Below, piece by piece: positions 50,109 through 59,014 of a stretch of DNA of 64,000 nt. Source of the DNA: a virus; the IMG/VR virus record IMGVR_UViG_3300026484_000095, positions 1-64,000 of that record. The stretch is one strand, 5' to 3'. The translations under genes and the position numbers were made by a program. The stretch's first letter is position 1. Each line of letters begins with the position of its first letter. Below the pieces are notes generated by a model. It made no database searches and was not told the DNA's origin. It saw only the letters and a program-made list of their open reading frames with translations.

Positions 50109-51464
50109 TTGAAAATAATCAAGGTAGGTGCAGAAGTTAATTACTTGGGTCGCAATCATATCATTACAGATGTGACGGAACAAGGAGTTACAATAAAGCG
50201 AGTTGAAGCACTCCCTAATGAGTATTCTATTTATATCCGAAATGGCTCTGAACGATTTTTTAAAATCTTTCAAAAGGAGTTCAATGTAGAGGACATAGAA
50301 GTTACTGATGATGGAGGAACCGATGTTACATTGGTAAAGTCTAATCAACAAGATGAAGATGATGAGGAATACGAAGATGAGTATTTGTCATTGAACGATT
50401 TTATCGTTAATCTTACAAAAGCTCACACTGGTTATGCAAACAAAGAGGGAGTACTCGAATTTCTTGAGTCGGAAATCTTTGATTTTGACGACCCGTATAA
50501 TGAGCTGAAAAGGTTTACTGTATCTTGTTGGCTTAATAGAAGACTGTTGGTTAAATTTCAAACTGACAAAATTCAAGAAAGTTTAGACAAAATTCAAAAC
50601 AGACAGGAGGTTTATTCTAATGAGTTAAGATTATTCATTGAAAGTGCAGTAGGTGATTTAACGGAACCTTCGGCTAAGGAGTTAAAGAGTTTAGCTCAAT
50701 TAATTCCTTTGGAAGACGAAGAGTTAATTGTTAATATCATTAGAGGTTTTGATATACCAACACTATGGTTAAATCAAATGGAAGTTAAAGAGCTGTTAGA
50801 AGAAGCAGACTCTCAATTTTTAAACAATTCAAACAAGGAAAAAATTATGGCAACAATCAAAGGTTTAAGCGACAACACAGTTAAAGAGATGTTAGATTTA
50901 TTTTCAGCAGAAGCAAACGCAAGAGGGCTTGTTGGTGCAGAGGTAGAAGATACTGAGGAAGATGAAGAAGAAGAGCTAGACTTGGAAGCTATGTCTATCA
51001 AAGAGCTAAGAGCTTATTGTAAAGAAGAGGGTATCGACATCAAAGGTCTAAAGACAAAAGATGATATTCTTGATGCAATCTACGGCGAAGATGAAGAGGA
51101 AGCTGATGACGAAGAGGAAGAAGCTGATGAAGATGAAATCGACGAAGAAGAGGCAGAAGATATTGCTGATGAAGAGGCAGAAGATGAAGAATATACTGAG
51201 GAAGAGCTTGAAGAGTATTCTTTGAAAGACCTTAGAGAAATCGCTGATGAAGACTTCGGTATCGAGGGTGTTAAAAAGATGAAAAAACCTGCCCTTATTG
51301 AGGCTATCCTTGAAGCACAAGCAGAAGATGAAGATAACGATATGCCCGATTTTGAATCAATGACTCTAAAAGAGCTTAGAGATTTTGCAAAAGATGAGGG
51401 TATCGACACAAAAGGTCTTAAAAAGCAAGAGCTTATCGACGAGCTTGAAGCATTATATGAGTAA
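50109..51464 (+). CDS. Acidic protein with three HeH/SAP-like repeats, 451 aa, TTG start
   Basis: TTG at 50109 is chosen because AAGGAGG lies 7 bases upstream. After a beta-rich N-terminus and a helical middle, the last 165 residues hold three related helix-extended loop-helix units: MSIKELRAYCKEEGIDIKGL, SLKDLREIADEDFGIEGVKK and MTLKELRDFAKDEGIDTKGL. They are joined by almost pure Asp/Glu linkers. Such HeH/LEM/SAP-type units bind DNA or proteins. The same unit ends RecA at 58250-58335. Confidence 0.65.
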   Translation: MKIIKVGAEVNYLGRNHIITDVTEQGVTIKRVEALPNEYSIYIRNGSERFFKIFQKEFNVEDIEVTDDGGTDVTLVKSNQQDEDDEEYEDEYLSLNDFIVNLTKAHTGYANKEGVLEFLESEIFDFDDPYNELKRFTVSCWLNRRLLVKFQTDKIQESLDKIQNRQEVYSNELRLFIESAVGDLTEPSAKELKSLAQLIPLEDEELIVNIIRGFDIPTLWLNQMEVKELLEEADSQFLNNSNKEKIMATIKGLSDNTVKEMLDLFSAEANARGLVGAEVEDTEEDEEEELDLEAMSIKELRAYCKEEGIDIKGLKTKDDILDAIYGEDEEEADDEEEEADEDEIDEEEAEDIADEEAEDEEYTEEELEEYSLKDLREIADEDFGIEGVKKMKKPALIEAILEAQAEDEDNDMPDFESMTLKELRDFAKDEGIDTKGLKKQELIDELEALYE

Positions 51465-51480
51465 GAAGTTGGTGCAAAGG

Positions 51481-51502
51481 TAAGGGGTTTAATTACCCCT
51501 TA
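51481..51502 (+). terminator. Hairpin after the HeH-repeat gene
   Basis: TAAGGGG (51481-51487) pairs perfectly with CCCCTTA (51496-51502), eight-base loop, followed by TGCTTTTATA. A second pairing CTTTTAT/ATAAAAG lies just downstream. Confidence 0.6.
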
Positions 51503-51583
51503 TGCTTTTATATATGTGTATCTATTATGTATATATGAGAGCATAAAAGTATAGGCATAAAATGATTATAAAGGTGGTTTACG

Positions 51584-52300
51584 GTGGCTAAAATAGATGT
51601 TAATCAATTAAAAGAGTTAAGGGAAGAGTGGAGCGAAATAGCACAAGATACGGCTGAAACATTGGAAACAATAAAGCAAAGAAGCGATAAAATAAAAAAT
51701 GAAGCTAAGAAGCTGATAGAAGATTTTACTAAGAGTAAGTATTCACTATCTAAGGTTACAGATAGAGTTATTAATAAACATACTTCGGCTATTGCAGGAT
51801 TAAAAGATATTCATAATTCATTGCATAAAGCACAAGAACTATCAGAGCATTTTAGAGCTATCTTGTTACCTAATGATGTAGAGTGCTTATCAGATGGTAA
51901 AGCTATTTGGGACGAAAAGTATGCAGAGTTCACTGGCGATATTGATGTTATAGCATTGTTACAAACAAATACAGATAAAGAGCGAGAGCATTATTATATC
52001 TTTAAAGATGGGCTTACTGCTTGGTCTTATATTAGAGCTAATTCGCAACAGATGGAGAGCTATGAAAAGTTCTTAACTAATCAAATCTTTGGCTTTAATA
52101 GGTTAGATAATCTAGTGCAAAAGTTAGAAAATATCAAGGCAAATGAGCTATTTACTGATATGAATGATGATAGCAGAATGAATAAAGATGAAGATGATAA
52201 AATCTTCAATAATGATGATATAGACGAAGATGGTGTAGAAGCTATGCCTAAAAGACGAAAAAGAAAATCTTTAGGTAAAAGATTAAATAAAGTTAAGTAG
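51584..52300 (+). CDS. Hypothetical helical protein, 238 aa, GTG start
   Basis: GTG 51584 follows AAAGGTGG; there is no better ATG nearby. Long charged helices throughout (WSEIAQDTAETLETIKQRSD), an acidic stretch near 195-220 and a basic tail (PKRRKRKSLGKRLNKVK). Seven bases before the Dda-like helicase; could be its partner. No family recognised. Confidence 0.55.
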   Translation: MAKIDVNQLKELREEWSEIAQDTAETLETIKQRSDKIKNEAKKLIEDFTKSKYSLSKVTDRVINKHTSAIAGLKDIHNSLHKAQELSEHFRAILLPNDVECLSDGKAIWDEKYAEFTGDIDVIALLQTNTDKEREHYYIFKDGLTAWSYIRANSQQMESYEKFLTNQIFGFNRLDNLVQKLENIKANELFTDMNDDSRMNKDEDDKIFNNDDIDEDGVEAMPKRRKRKSLGKRLNKVK

Positions 52301-52307
52301 GTCTATT

Positions 52308-53675
52308 ATGTTCACCTTAAATCCTAATATCAAACCTAGTCCTCTAGCTAGTAAAGTTCTTAAAAAGTTGTTAGAGGGTAGAAATGTTTTTCTAACTGGT
52401 GCAGGAGGTATGGGTAAATCACACCTAACAAGGGAATTGATAAGTTTTTTTCCTAACCCATTGGTCTTAGGTTCTACAAATCTTGCCGCAACTATTTTAG
52501 GTGGCTCAACGGTTCATTCAGCATTTTGTCTTTATAATAGTAAAAATATAAGAGAGTTACAAGCTAAAGACCGAGATAGAATCAAAAGAATATCTATGTC
52601 AAAAGGTGTTAATATAAATACAGCAAAACATATTTACTTCTCTAAGATAAAAAAGGTTATACAAGCTACCAATGTAATTTTTATAGACGAAATATCTATG
52701 TTATCAGCAGAAGTATTTGATGCAATGCACTATCGTATTCATTCATTGATGGGGGACGATTATAATATTCCTATGATAGTGATAGGGGATTTTTTCCAAT
52801 TACCACCTGTTAAAAGTTCAATGTGCTATACCTCAAAGAATTGGGATTTCTTTATTATAGAGTTAGCAGAGATGAAAAGGAGTTCTAATAAGTCGTTTAC
52901 GGCAATGCTATCTGATTTAAGAAAGGGTTATTATTCTAAAAGAGTTAAAAATTTTATTGATAATCATTCAGTAGATTATGAAGAACCTCCTCTTGATATG
53001 TTAAGAGTATACCCTAAAAATGATGCTTGTGCTGACCATCATAAATTAGCTTTACATTCATTAAAAGGTAAAACATACAAGTTTAGAGCACGAATTAATA
53101 ATATAGCAAATTTAAGTCCTGATAAGGTTCAAGACTTTATGGAAAAAGGCTGTCCTGCTGAACCTCTTGTTCAATTAAAAGTGGGTGCTAAAATCATCTT
53201 TGTAGTGAATTATCAATCCGACCAAGATGATGGGTATTATAATGGGGAAACTGGGAAAGTATTAGCTATAAATAAAGCCGATAGAACTATATTGGTTCAA
53301 AAAGGTAATGGAAAAAAGATAACCGTAGGAGAGTTCATATTTACTAAGGAGAGGTATGATACTATATCAAGTAATCAGTTGAGATTAGTTAAAGAGTTAG
53401 AGGTAACTCAAATCCCTTTGAAATTGGCTTATGCTATGACTGTTCATAAAACACAAGGTATGAGTATCAAAGAACCCCTTTATGTTAATTGTTCTAAGAT
53501 GTGGAAGAGGAATCAAGGACTTGTCTATGTTGCATTAAGTCGTGTAACATCACCTGACTTAATATATATTTCTGATTTTCAAAAGAAAGTTCATTTGAAC
53601 ATACGAAGAGATATAGCTGAATTTTATAAGGAGGAAAAGAGAAAGGGTAACTTGGTTAGGTATAAAGGTTATTAA
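52308..53675 (+). CDS. SF1B helicase, Dda/Pif1/RecD-like, 455 aa
   Basis: Motif I TGAGGMGKSH (30-39), Ia LGSTNLAATILGGSTVHS, II FIDEISML, III VIGDFFQLPPV, and at the end AYAMTVHKTQGMS (motif V) and VYVALSRV (motif VI), with an SH3-like insert between. Length equals T4 Dda (439). The group moves 5'-3' and in T4 aids replication restart and recombination with the ssDNA-binding protein and UvsX. Here the neighbours are a possible ssDNA-binding protein, endonuclease VII and RecA. Confidence 0.88.
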   Translation: MFTLNPNIKPSPLASKVLKKLLEGRNVFLTGAGGMGKSHLTRELISFFPNPLVLGSTNLAATILGGSTVHSAFCLYNSKNIRELQAKDRDRIKRISMSKGVNINTAKHIYFSKIKKVIQATNVIFIDEISMLSAEVFDAMHYRIHSLMGDDYNIPMIVIGDFFQLPPVKSSMCYTSKNWDFFIIELAEMKRSSNKSFTAMLSDLRKGYYSKRVKNFIDNHSVDYEEPPLDMLRVYPKNDACADHHKLALHSLKGKTYKFRARINNIANLSPDKVQDFMEKGCPAEPLVQLKVGAKIIFVVNYQSDQDDGYYNGETGKVLAINKADRTILVQKGNGKKITVGEFIFTKERYDTISSNQLRLVKELEVTQIPLKLAYAMTVHKTQGMSIKEPLYVNCSKMWKRNQGLVYVALSRVTSPDLIYISDFQKKVHLNIRRDIAEFYKEEKRKGNLVRYKGY

Positions 53676-53738
53676 GTTAAAAAGTGGTATACTGTGAGAG
53701 TATATTAAGTATTCTAAAATTAAATCAAAGGAAAAGTT

Positions 53739-54620
53739 ATGGCAACTACAAGAAGAAGAGCCTCAAGTAAAAGTGCAGAGAGTAAAGCTCCAACTAAAAG
53801 AGTTAAAAAGACAGCAAACAAAAAGGAAGCTCCAACTAAATCAAGAAGAGCCTCTAAGGTTGAAGATACAGAAGATGAAGATGATTACGAGAGTATCAGA
53901 GATGCAAAACCTGAGGGAGAGAAAGCTGAAACATTTAAGCTAGATGACAAAAAGCAGAAAAAGAGAATCGGCTTCCCACTGGTAACAAAAGCAGGTACTG
54001 TAGGTATGGTCAAAGTGCATTATTTCAAAGCTAAGTTTAACACAACATTGGCAGATGGTAAATGGCACGCATTTCAAGCTCCAACAGACCCTGATTTATT
54101 GCAGATGTGTAAAGACCACCCAAATCTCGATGAGAAAACAGAGAGAGCTACTATCGTTATCGTTTATGATACAGATAGTAAAGGCAAGGTTTATGGCAAA
54201 GGTGACGATATAGGTTATGAGCTTCTAGCTATGAAAATCAACAATCCAAAACTTATCGAGCTACAAGATATTGATGAAGATGATGATTTAACTCAGGTAG
54301 ATGTGATGGTTAGATTGGACGCTTCAAAAGATGTCAAGTTCCAAGATATGAGATTTAAAACAGCAGGTGACGCCCTTTGGCTTAATGATATGGATTCAGA
54401 GGAAATCCAAGAGGAGGCTAAGGCTCTAACTAAGAAGCTAAAAGATGTTATAGCTTTTAAATATGATGATGAAAAAATCGAGGCTCTTATCGGTGATGGT
54501 GATGTAGATGACGATGATTATGACGATGATTATGATGATGATTATGATGACGATGAGATAGAAGATGATGAAGAGGAGGAAGAGAAACCTGCTCCAAAGA
54601 GAAGAGCTAGAAGAAGATAA
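53739..54620 (+). CDS. Possible single-stranded DNA-binding protein, 293 aa
   Basis: Basic disordered N-terminus (about 1-40), a central beta-rich core about 80-215 (GMVKVHYFKAKFNTTLADGK; ATIVIVYDTDSKGK), then an extremely acidic tail with four DDDY-type tandem units and a last basic patch PKRRARRR. Core plus acidic tail is the plan of phage SSBs such as gp32 and gp2.5, and the gene lies between Dda-like helicase and endonuclease VII. I cannot confirm an OB fold. Confidence 0.5.
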   Translation: MATTRRRASSKSAESKAPTKRVKKTANKKEAPTKSRRASKVEDTEDEDDYESIRDAKPEGEKAETFKLDDKKQKKRIGFPLVTKAGTVGMVKVHYFKAKFNTTLADGKWHAFQAPTDPDLLQMCKDHPNLDEKTERATIVIVYDTDSKGKVYGKGDDIGYELLAMKINNPKLIELQDIDEDDDLTQVDVMVRLDASKDVKFQDMRFKTAGDALWLNDMDSEEIQEEAKALTKKLKDVIAFKYDDEKIEALIGDGDVDDDDYDDDYDDDYDDDEIEDDEEEEEKPAPKRRARRR

Positions 54621-54628
54621 ACTCTTAA

Positions 54629-54658
54629 AGTGCTAATAGTTAAAACTCTATTAGCACT
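54629..54658 (+). terminator. 11-bp terminator hairpin
   Basis: AGTGCTAATAG (54629-54639) pairs perfectly with CTATTAGCACT (54648-54658), eight-base loop, followed by CTTCCTATTTCT. Ends the transcript of the acidic-tail gene. Confidence 0.75.
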
Positions 54659-54665
54659 CTTCCTA

Positions 54666-54705
54666 TTTCTCATAATATATAAATAAAGAGGTATATTATG
54701 AGAAA
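54666..54705 (+). promoter_or_regulatory. Perfect 14-bp inverted repeat over the endonuclease VII start codon
   Basis: TTTCTCATAATATA (54666-54679) is the exact reverse complement of TATATTATGAGAAA (54692-54705). The 3' arm contains ATG 54698; the loop holds the SD (AAAGAGG). The longest perfect start-hiding repeat in the window, placed directly after a terminator. Confidence 0.7.
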
Positions 54706-55297
54706 TGCGAAGAGAAGAAGACGGAAAAAGAAAGTATCTTTAATTCAGTTAGAACATAGAGATATAACTGAGTTCAGAGAAATAGTCCACGATAGTCAAG
54801 ATAGGATTTGTCCTATATGTAATCTTGAAATAGATTATAAAGATACAACATTAGACCATCAGCACCCATTAAACAAAAGTGAGCCTATTGGTCATAATGG
54901 CTCAGGACTCGTGAGAGGAACTATATGTCGTATCTGTAATTCAGCAGAGGGTAAGATTTGGAACAACTTTAAGAGGTCAGGTCTTATGAATAAGCAGATG
55001 GATAAGAACCATATAAAAGCTAGAGCTAAATGGTTGCGAAACCTAGCAGATTATTATGAGAGTGGAGTAATCAAGAATGAAGATGGCGAAGCATTTGTGC
55101 ACCCAACAGAGAAACCTCCTATGGCTACAATGGGTAAGCAGTTATTTAACAAACTGAACAAATTGTATAAAGCTAAGTATCCTAACAGAAAGCCTTTGGA
55201 AGTGCCTAAGAGTATTGGTAAAAGAGGTAAGAATAAAGGTAAATGGAAGATAACTGCAAAGTGGGAAGCTCTTTTAGATGAGTTTCAATTAAGTTAA
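54698..55297 (+). CDS. Recombination endonuclease VII-like, 199 aa
   Basis: CPIC (C38, C41), LDHQHP (D53-P57), then TICRICN (C77, C80, N81) reproduce the zinc-His-Me layout of T4 endonuclease VII (gp49). That enzyme resolves Holliday junctions and branched DNA before packaging. The N-terminus is very basic (KRRRRKKK); the C-terminal 70 residues are basic and helical. Length near gp49 (157) plus an extension. Confidence 0.85.
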   Translation: MRNAKRRRRKKKVSLIQLEHRDITEFREIVHDSQDRICPICNLEIDYKDTTLDHQHPLNKSEPIGHNGSGLVRGTICRICNSAEGKIWNNFKRSGLMNKQMDKNHIKARAKWLRNLADYYESGVIKNEDGEAFVHPTEKPPMATMGKQLFNKLNKLYKAKYPNRKPLEVPKSIGKRGKNKGKWKITAKWEALLDEFQLS

Positions 55298-55344
55298 TAA
55301 GTAAGTGCCACACTGCTGTATATAGGGTATATAAGGAGCATAAA

Positions 55345-55716
55345 ATGAATTTAGGTAAATCACATTTAACACACTATAAAAAGATAAAGTTGAATAAGGA
55401 TATTTCATTGAGATATTTCTTTACCTTTGAGGATAGACTTAACCTGAATGGTAAGTGGGTTATTAAATCCCACAGCACAAAAGAGTACGGTATTATAGAT
55501 GAGAGAACTGCAAGACTTATTGCCACAGCTCATAACAAGACCTTAGATGATTATAAAGAGATTATGGGTCGCTATGTAGCTAATATGTCAGGGACTGGTT
55601 CTGTATATAGAAAAGTGATTATATCTAACAATGAGAAAAAAGATAAAGCTAAGTTTACTTATGAACCTAATGTAAAGGTTACAGAGATTGATAAATCACA
55701 AAAAACAAAGGAGTAA
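55345..55716 (+). CDS. Hypothetical protein, 123 aa
   Basis: RBS AAGGAGC before ATG 55345. Starts MNLGKSHLTHYKKIKLNKDI and is followed after two bases by the recA N-part, so probably co-expressed with it. Basic, mixed alpha/beta, no known domain. Confidence 0.6.
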   Translation: MNLGKSHLTHYKKIKLNKDISLRYFFTFEDRLNLNGKWVIKSHSTKEYGIIDERTARLIATAHNKTLDDYKEIMGRYVANMSGTGSVYRKVIISNNEKKDKAKFTYEPNVKVTEIDKSQKTKE

Positions 55717-55718
55717 AA

Positions 55719-56000
55719 ATGGCATTTGATGAAAAGACCTTAAAGGCACTTAGCTCAAAGTATGCAAAAAAGAATGAAGATTTTATCTATAACCCTAACA
55801 GAGTTTTAGAGGGGGCTTCAACTGGTTCAGTTATTGCTGATACAGTTATAGGGCAAGAGGGTATGCTTTTAAAAGGCAGAATGACAGAGGTGTTTGGACC
55901 TGAGAGTTGTGTTACAGCAGATACAATGGTTGAGGTTAGAATTGATGGTGTGGAAAGACTTATCCCTATTATAGAATTACAAGGCTTATTAAATGGGTAA
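55719..56000 (+). CDS. recA: RecA N-terminal extein plus split-intein N part, 93 aa
   Basis: Residues 1-63 are RecA up to FGPES, the first half of the Walker A motif GPESSGKTT. C64 starts the intein N part, CVTADTMVEV... (block A), which is only about 30 residues and ends with this ORF. The matching C part begins in the 56838 gene. The cut falls inside the ATP-binding loop, so no RecA activity is possible before trans-splicing. Short N parts of this type are known from atypically split inteins (AceL-TerL, VidaL). Confidence 0.9.
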   Translation: MAFDEKTLKALSSKYAKKNEDFIYNPNRVLEGASTGSVIADTVIGQEGMLLKGRMTEVFGPESCVTADTMVEVRIDGVERLIPIIELQGLLNG

Positions 56001-56841
56001 AAGACTTTCGGATTTAGATATTATAGACGAGTGTAGAAGCTTAGGTCTTAAAGATATAGTTATCTATAGAGAGGAGTATAAGCCTCCGAGAGTGAGTTAT
56101 ATATGTACTTGTGGAGCTAAAGTCCAAAACAAAAATTGGTATAAAATAAAACACGAAAATCAATTTTTGTGTAAGGCTTGTTCTGACGACATAAGAAGTC
56201 AGGCTCAAATTAAATACTCTAAAAAAGTGATAAAAGGTAGGTTAAGTGAAGTTTCTAATGATAAACCCATAAAGATAAATGAGGGTATAAAGTCTGTTAG
56301 CGAGATACATTGTGAGTCTTGCAGTACTGTATACTATATTAGAAATGAGGAAATCTTTGCTTCTTACTTTAAAGGTCATCCTGATTGTTCTTATAAGCTG
56401 AAAATTAAATCTAAAGGAGAGTACTTCATAAAGGAATTATTGGATTCTTATAATATTAATTACTTACACAATAAATCTTTTAAGTCTTTAGGAATAGATA
56501 GTTTATTGAGATTTGATTTTTACCTACCTAATTTCAATTTAATAATTGAGTTTGATGGTATTCAACACTTCTCAAAAAAAGAATTAAAGAGGGTCGGTTA
56601 TAACATAAATTCTAGTAAATTTACAAGTAGAAAAGATTTATTCAAAGACCAAAGGCTAAGGGATTTCACTAAAAATCATCTTTGTTTAGATAATGATATT
56701 AATATACTTAGAATCCCTGCTTGGCATTTAGGTAAATTAAAAGAGATTCTACTTCCTATATTCACAAGAGAAGATGTAATTGAGGGCTTATATTACACTG
56801 ATGATAGTTTCTATAAAAAAGGTTCAAGGAGATTAATATGA
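55993..56841 (+). CDS. Free-standing EDxHD/Vsr-like homing endonuclease between the recA halves, 282 aa
   Basis: Overlaps the end of the recA N gene by 8 bases and the start of the recA C gene by 4. N-terminal zinc-type Cys pairs (C38/C40, C60/C63 and C107/C110). Catalytic-type core: GEYFIKELL (E143), LRFDFYLPNFNLIIEFDG (D175, E186, D188), then QHF (H192) and KDQRLRD (D219). This agrees with the Vsr-related EDxHD nucleases found in fractured intein genes. It should cut an uninterrupted recA allele and so spread the insertion. Confidence 0.8.
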   Translation: MGKRLSDLDIIDECRSLGLKDIVIYREEYKPPRVSYICTCGAKVQNKNWYKIKHENQFLCKACSDDIRSQAQIKYSKKVIKGRLSEVSNDKPIKINEGIKSVSEIHCESCSTVYYIRNEEIFASYFKGHPDCSYKLKIKSKGEYFIKELLDSYNINYLHNKSFKSLGIDSLLRFDFYLPNFNLIIEFDGIQHFSKKELKRVGYNINSSKFTSRKDLFKDQRLRDFTKNHLCLDNDINILRIPAWHLGKLKEILLPIFTREDVIEGLYYTDDSFYKKGSRRLI

Positions 56842-58340
56842 AGATAGAAATAAACACACCTGATGGGTGGCAAGAGGTAAGAAACTTCCAAGATAAAGGA
56901 TTTCAACATAGTATAAGAGTGGGTTTCTTCCGACCTGATAATCGTGAGATTATTTATGTTACCTGCTCTATTATGCACAGATTCCTATTATCAACTGGAG
57001 AGTGGATAGAGGCTGATTTACTCACAGAAGGTCATTTTATCCAATCTAAATGGGGTAATCTAAAATTTATGGCAAGAACAGATATGGGAGAACAACCTGT
57101 ATATGACATAGAGGTAAAGCACCCTAATCATAGATATTATACAAATGGTATTGTTTCTCACAATTCGGGAAAAACAACAATATGTTATCAGTCGATAGCA
57201 AGTGCACTGCAAAAGGGTTGGGTCGGTTGTATGTTCGATAATGAGCAGACTTTTGATAGTGATTATGCTCGTGCTTTAGGTGTAGAGATAGGAGAGAATT
57301 TTCAAGTGTTCCAACCTGATGATGCCGAAGAAGCAGAAGCTATATTCAATGAACTAGTCGGTATTGGTAAAGATGGTAAAACAAAAACACCTCTTCTCCC
57401 TGATATGGATTTTATAATTATTGATAGTATCACAGCTTGGGCACCTCGTAAATTGATGGCTATTGAAAATTCAACTGGTGAAGGTCAAACAAAAGGATTG
57501 CACGCCGCTTATTGGACTAATTTCAGTCGTAAGTTACAGATAGCTATTAAAAAGAGAAAGATTGCTTGTCTATGCACTAATCAGGTTCGTAACAAGTTGC
57601 AGATGGGTGGCTCGTTTCAAGCACAAGCTATGAAAGACACTGGTATCGGTGCAGGTTTCAGTCAAGATGCAGGGTGGACTACAACTGGTGGTAATGCTCT
57701 TAGATTTTATATGTCTGTGAGAACTCTAATGTATCAAGCTAAGAAGCTGAAAGAGACGAGAGTTATTAGAGGTGTAGAAACAGATGTAGACGAAGCACAT
57801 TGGGTGGAGTTCAAAAATGTTAAAAACAAAGTATCAGCACCTTTTAGAAAAGCTAGATTGGTTCTTAGATATGGTGTAGGAACTGATGATATTCCTCCTA
57901 TGATGGAGTATCTTAAATTGAATGGTATCATAACAAATGCAGGTGCTAACTTGATGTATAAGTCAAGTGACGGTAGTTGTGATGTTAAAGAGTTCGGAGC
58001 TAAGAAGTTCGATAAGGCTATGAAAGACCCTACTGTTGTTAAAGATATGAGAAAACAATATATAGCATTGAAAAGAGAAGAAGACCCTTATGCAGATGAA
58101 GATGAGGACATAGCAGTATTCTCTGACGATGAAGATGGAGTGGAGTTCGACGAAGAAGAGGTTGATTTTGATGAAGTAGAAACTGATAATGAAATCGAAG
58201 ATGAGGAAGAGGACAGTGGCTCTATAAAAGATTGGTCGTTAGCTGATTTAAAACAACTTGCAAAAGATGAAAAAATCAAAATCGTTGGTAAAGTAACTAA
58301 AGAGAAGTTGCTTAAAAAATTGTTAAAAATATATGATTAG
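56838..58340 (+). CDS. recA: Split-intein C part plus RecA C-terminal extein, 500 aa
   Basis: ATG 56838 has AAGGAG 8 bases upstream. Residues 1-109 are the intein C part (block B CSIMH, block F VYDIEVKHPNHRYY, block G NGIVSHN). Residue 110 (Ser) is the +1 extein residue and restores SGKTT. The RecA core follows: IIIDSITAW, LCTNQVR and GGNALRFYMSVR. The C-terminus is very acidic and ends in an HeH/SAP-like unit (SLADLKQLAKDEKIKIVG). Spliced product would be 63 + 391 = 454 residues. Confidence 0.92.
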   Translation: MKIEINTPDGWQEVRNFQDKGFQHSIRVGFFRPDNREIIYVTCSIMHRFLLSTGEWIEADLLTEGHFIQSKWGNLKFMARTDMGEQPVYDIEVKHPNHRYYTNGIVSHNSGKTTICYQSIASALQKGWVGCMFDNEQTFDSDYARALGVEIGENFQVFQPDDAEEAEAIFNELVGIGKDGKTKTPLLPDMDFIIIDSITAWAPRKLMAIENSTGEGQTKGLHAAYWTNFSRKLQIAIKKRKIACLCTNQVRNKLQMGGSFQAQAMKDTGIGAGFSQDAGWTTTGGNALRFYMSVRTLMYQAKKLKETRVIRGVETDVDEAHWVEFKNVKNKVSAPFRKARLVLRYGVGTDDIPPMMEYLKLNGIITNAGANLMYKSSDGSCDVKEFGAKKFDKAMKDPTVVKDMRKQYIALKREEDPYADEDEDIAVFSDDEDGVEFDEEEVDFDEVETDNEIEDEEEDSGSIKDWSLADLKQLAKDEKIKIVGKVTKEKLLKKLLKIYD

Positions 58341-58350
58341 GGGGTATAAA

Positions 58351-58560
58351 ATGAGAAAAGGTTACCATAAGAAAATTGGTTTAGATGGGTTGAAGCACCG
58401 TAAGGATATTATGCGATTGGAGAGCATAATCATACGATTAGGTTATAGTCATAATGATTATCGTATTAACTATTTCAATGAAAAAGCTGAGATGGTTATA
58501 ACTAATCAAGAGCTACATAGAGATTTTAAAACAATTCGTAGAACATCTTACGGAGAGTAA
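58351..58560 (+). CDS. Small hypothetical protein, 69 aa
   Basis: ATG 58351 with GGGGG upstream; an in-frame ATG at 58333 overlaps recA. Basic (RKGYHKKIGLDGLKHRKDIM) and helical. One base before the next gene. Unknown. Confidence 0.55.
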   Translation: MRKGYHKKIGLDGLKHRKDIMRLESIIIRLGYSHNDYRINYFNEKAEMVITNQELHRDFKTIRRTSYGE

Positions 58561-58561
58561 G

Positions 58562-59014
58562 ATGTCTTTATTTAGCTATGATGAAGTAAAGCAAAAGGAA
58601 GCTATTGAATCCTTTTATAATGCTATTACGGCGGTCTTTAAACAAGCAATCATAGTTCCGAAATACAGAGAGGGTTTGTATGTTATACCCCTCTCAAAAA
58701 ACAAATATGAAATCCCTGAAATAGATACTGTTGAGTTAATGAATGGGAACTATGATGAGTATATATCTCTTTTTATGGAGTTCAACTCTCCTATAAATAT
58801 AAGTAATATATCTTATATCAACTCCCTATCTGATAATATATTAAATGATTCTAATTATCTACTAATTAAACAGCAAGTAGAAGCTAAGGTTGATGTTTTG
58901 GTAAGAGCTATCAGTTCCTCTTTTAAAGCAACTGCTACCGCCTCTATTATTGATATAATAGATAATGGCGAGATTCTTTGGCAATTAGAATTAACTATAA
59001 GGGTGGGAAGATGA
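58562..59014 (+). CDS. Hypothetical protein, 150 aa
   Basis: RBS ACGGAGAG before ATG 58562. Helical with many hydrophobic residues in the second half, no clear membrane helix. TGA overlaps the methylase ATG (ATGA at 59011). No family recognised. Confidence 0.55.
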   Translation: MSLFSYDEVKQKEAIESFYNAITAVFKQAIIVPKYREGLYVIPLSKNKYEIPEIDTVELMNGNYDEYISLFMEFNSPINISNISYINSLSDNILNDSNYLLIKQQVEAKVDVLVRAISSSFKATATASIIDIIDNGEILWQLELTIRVGR

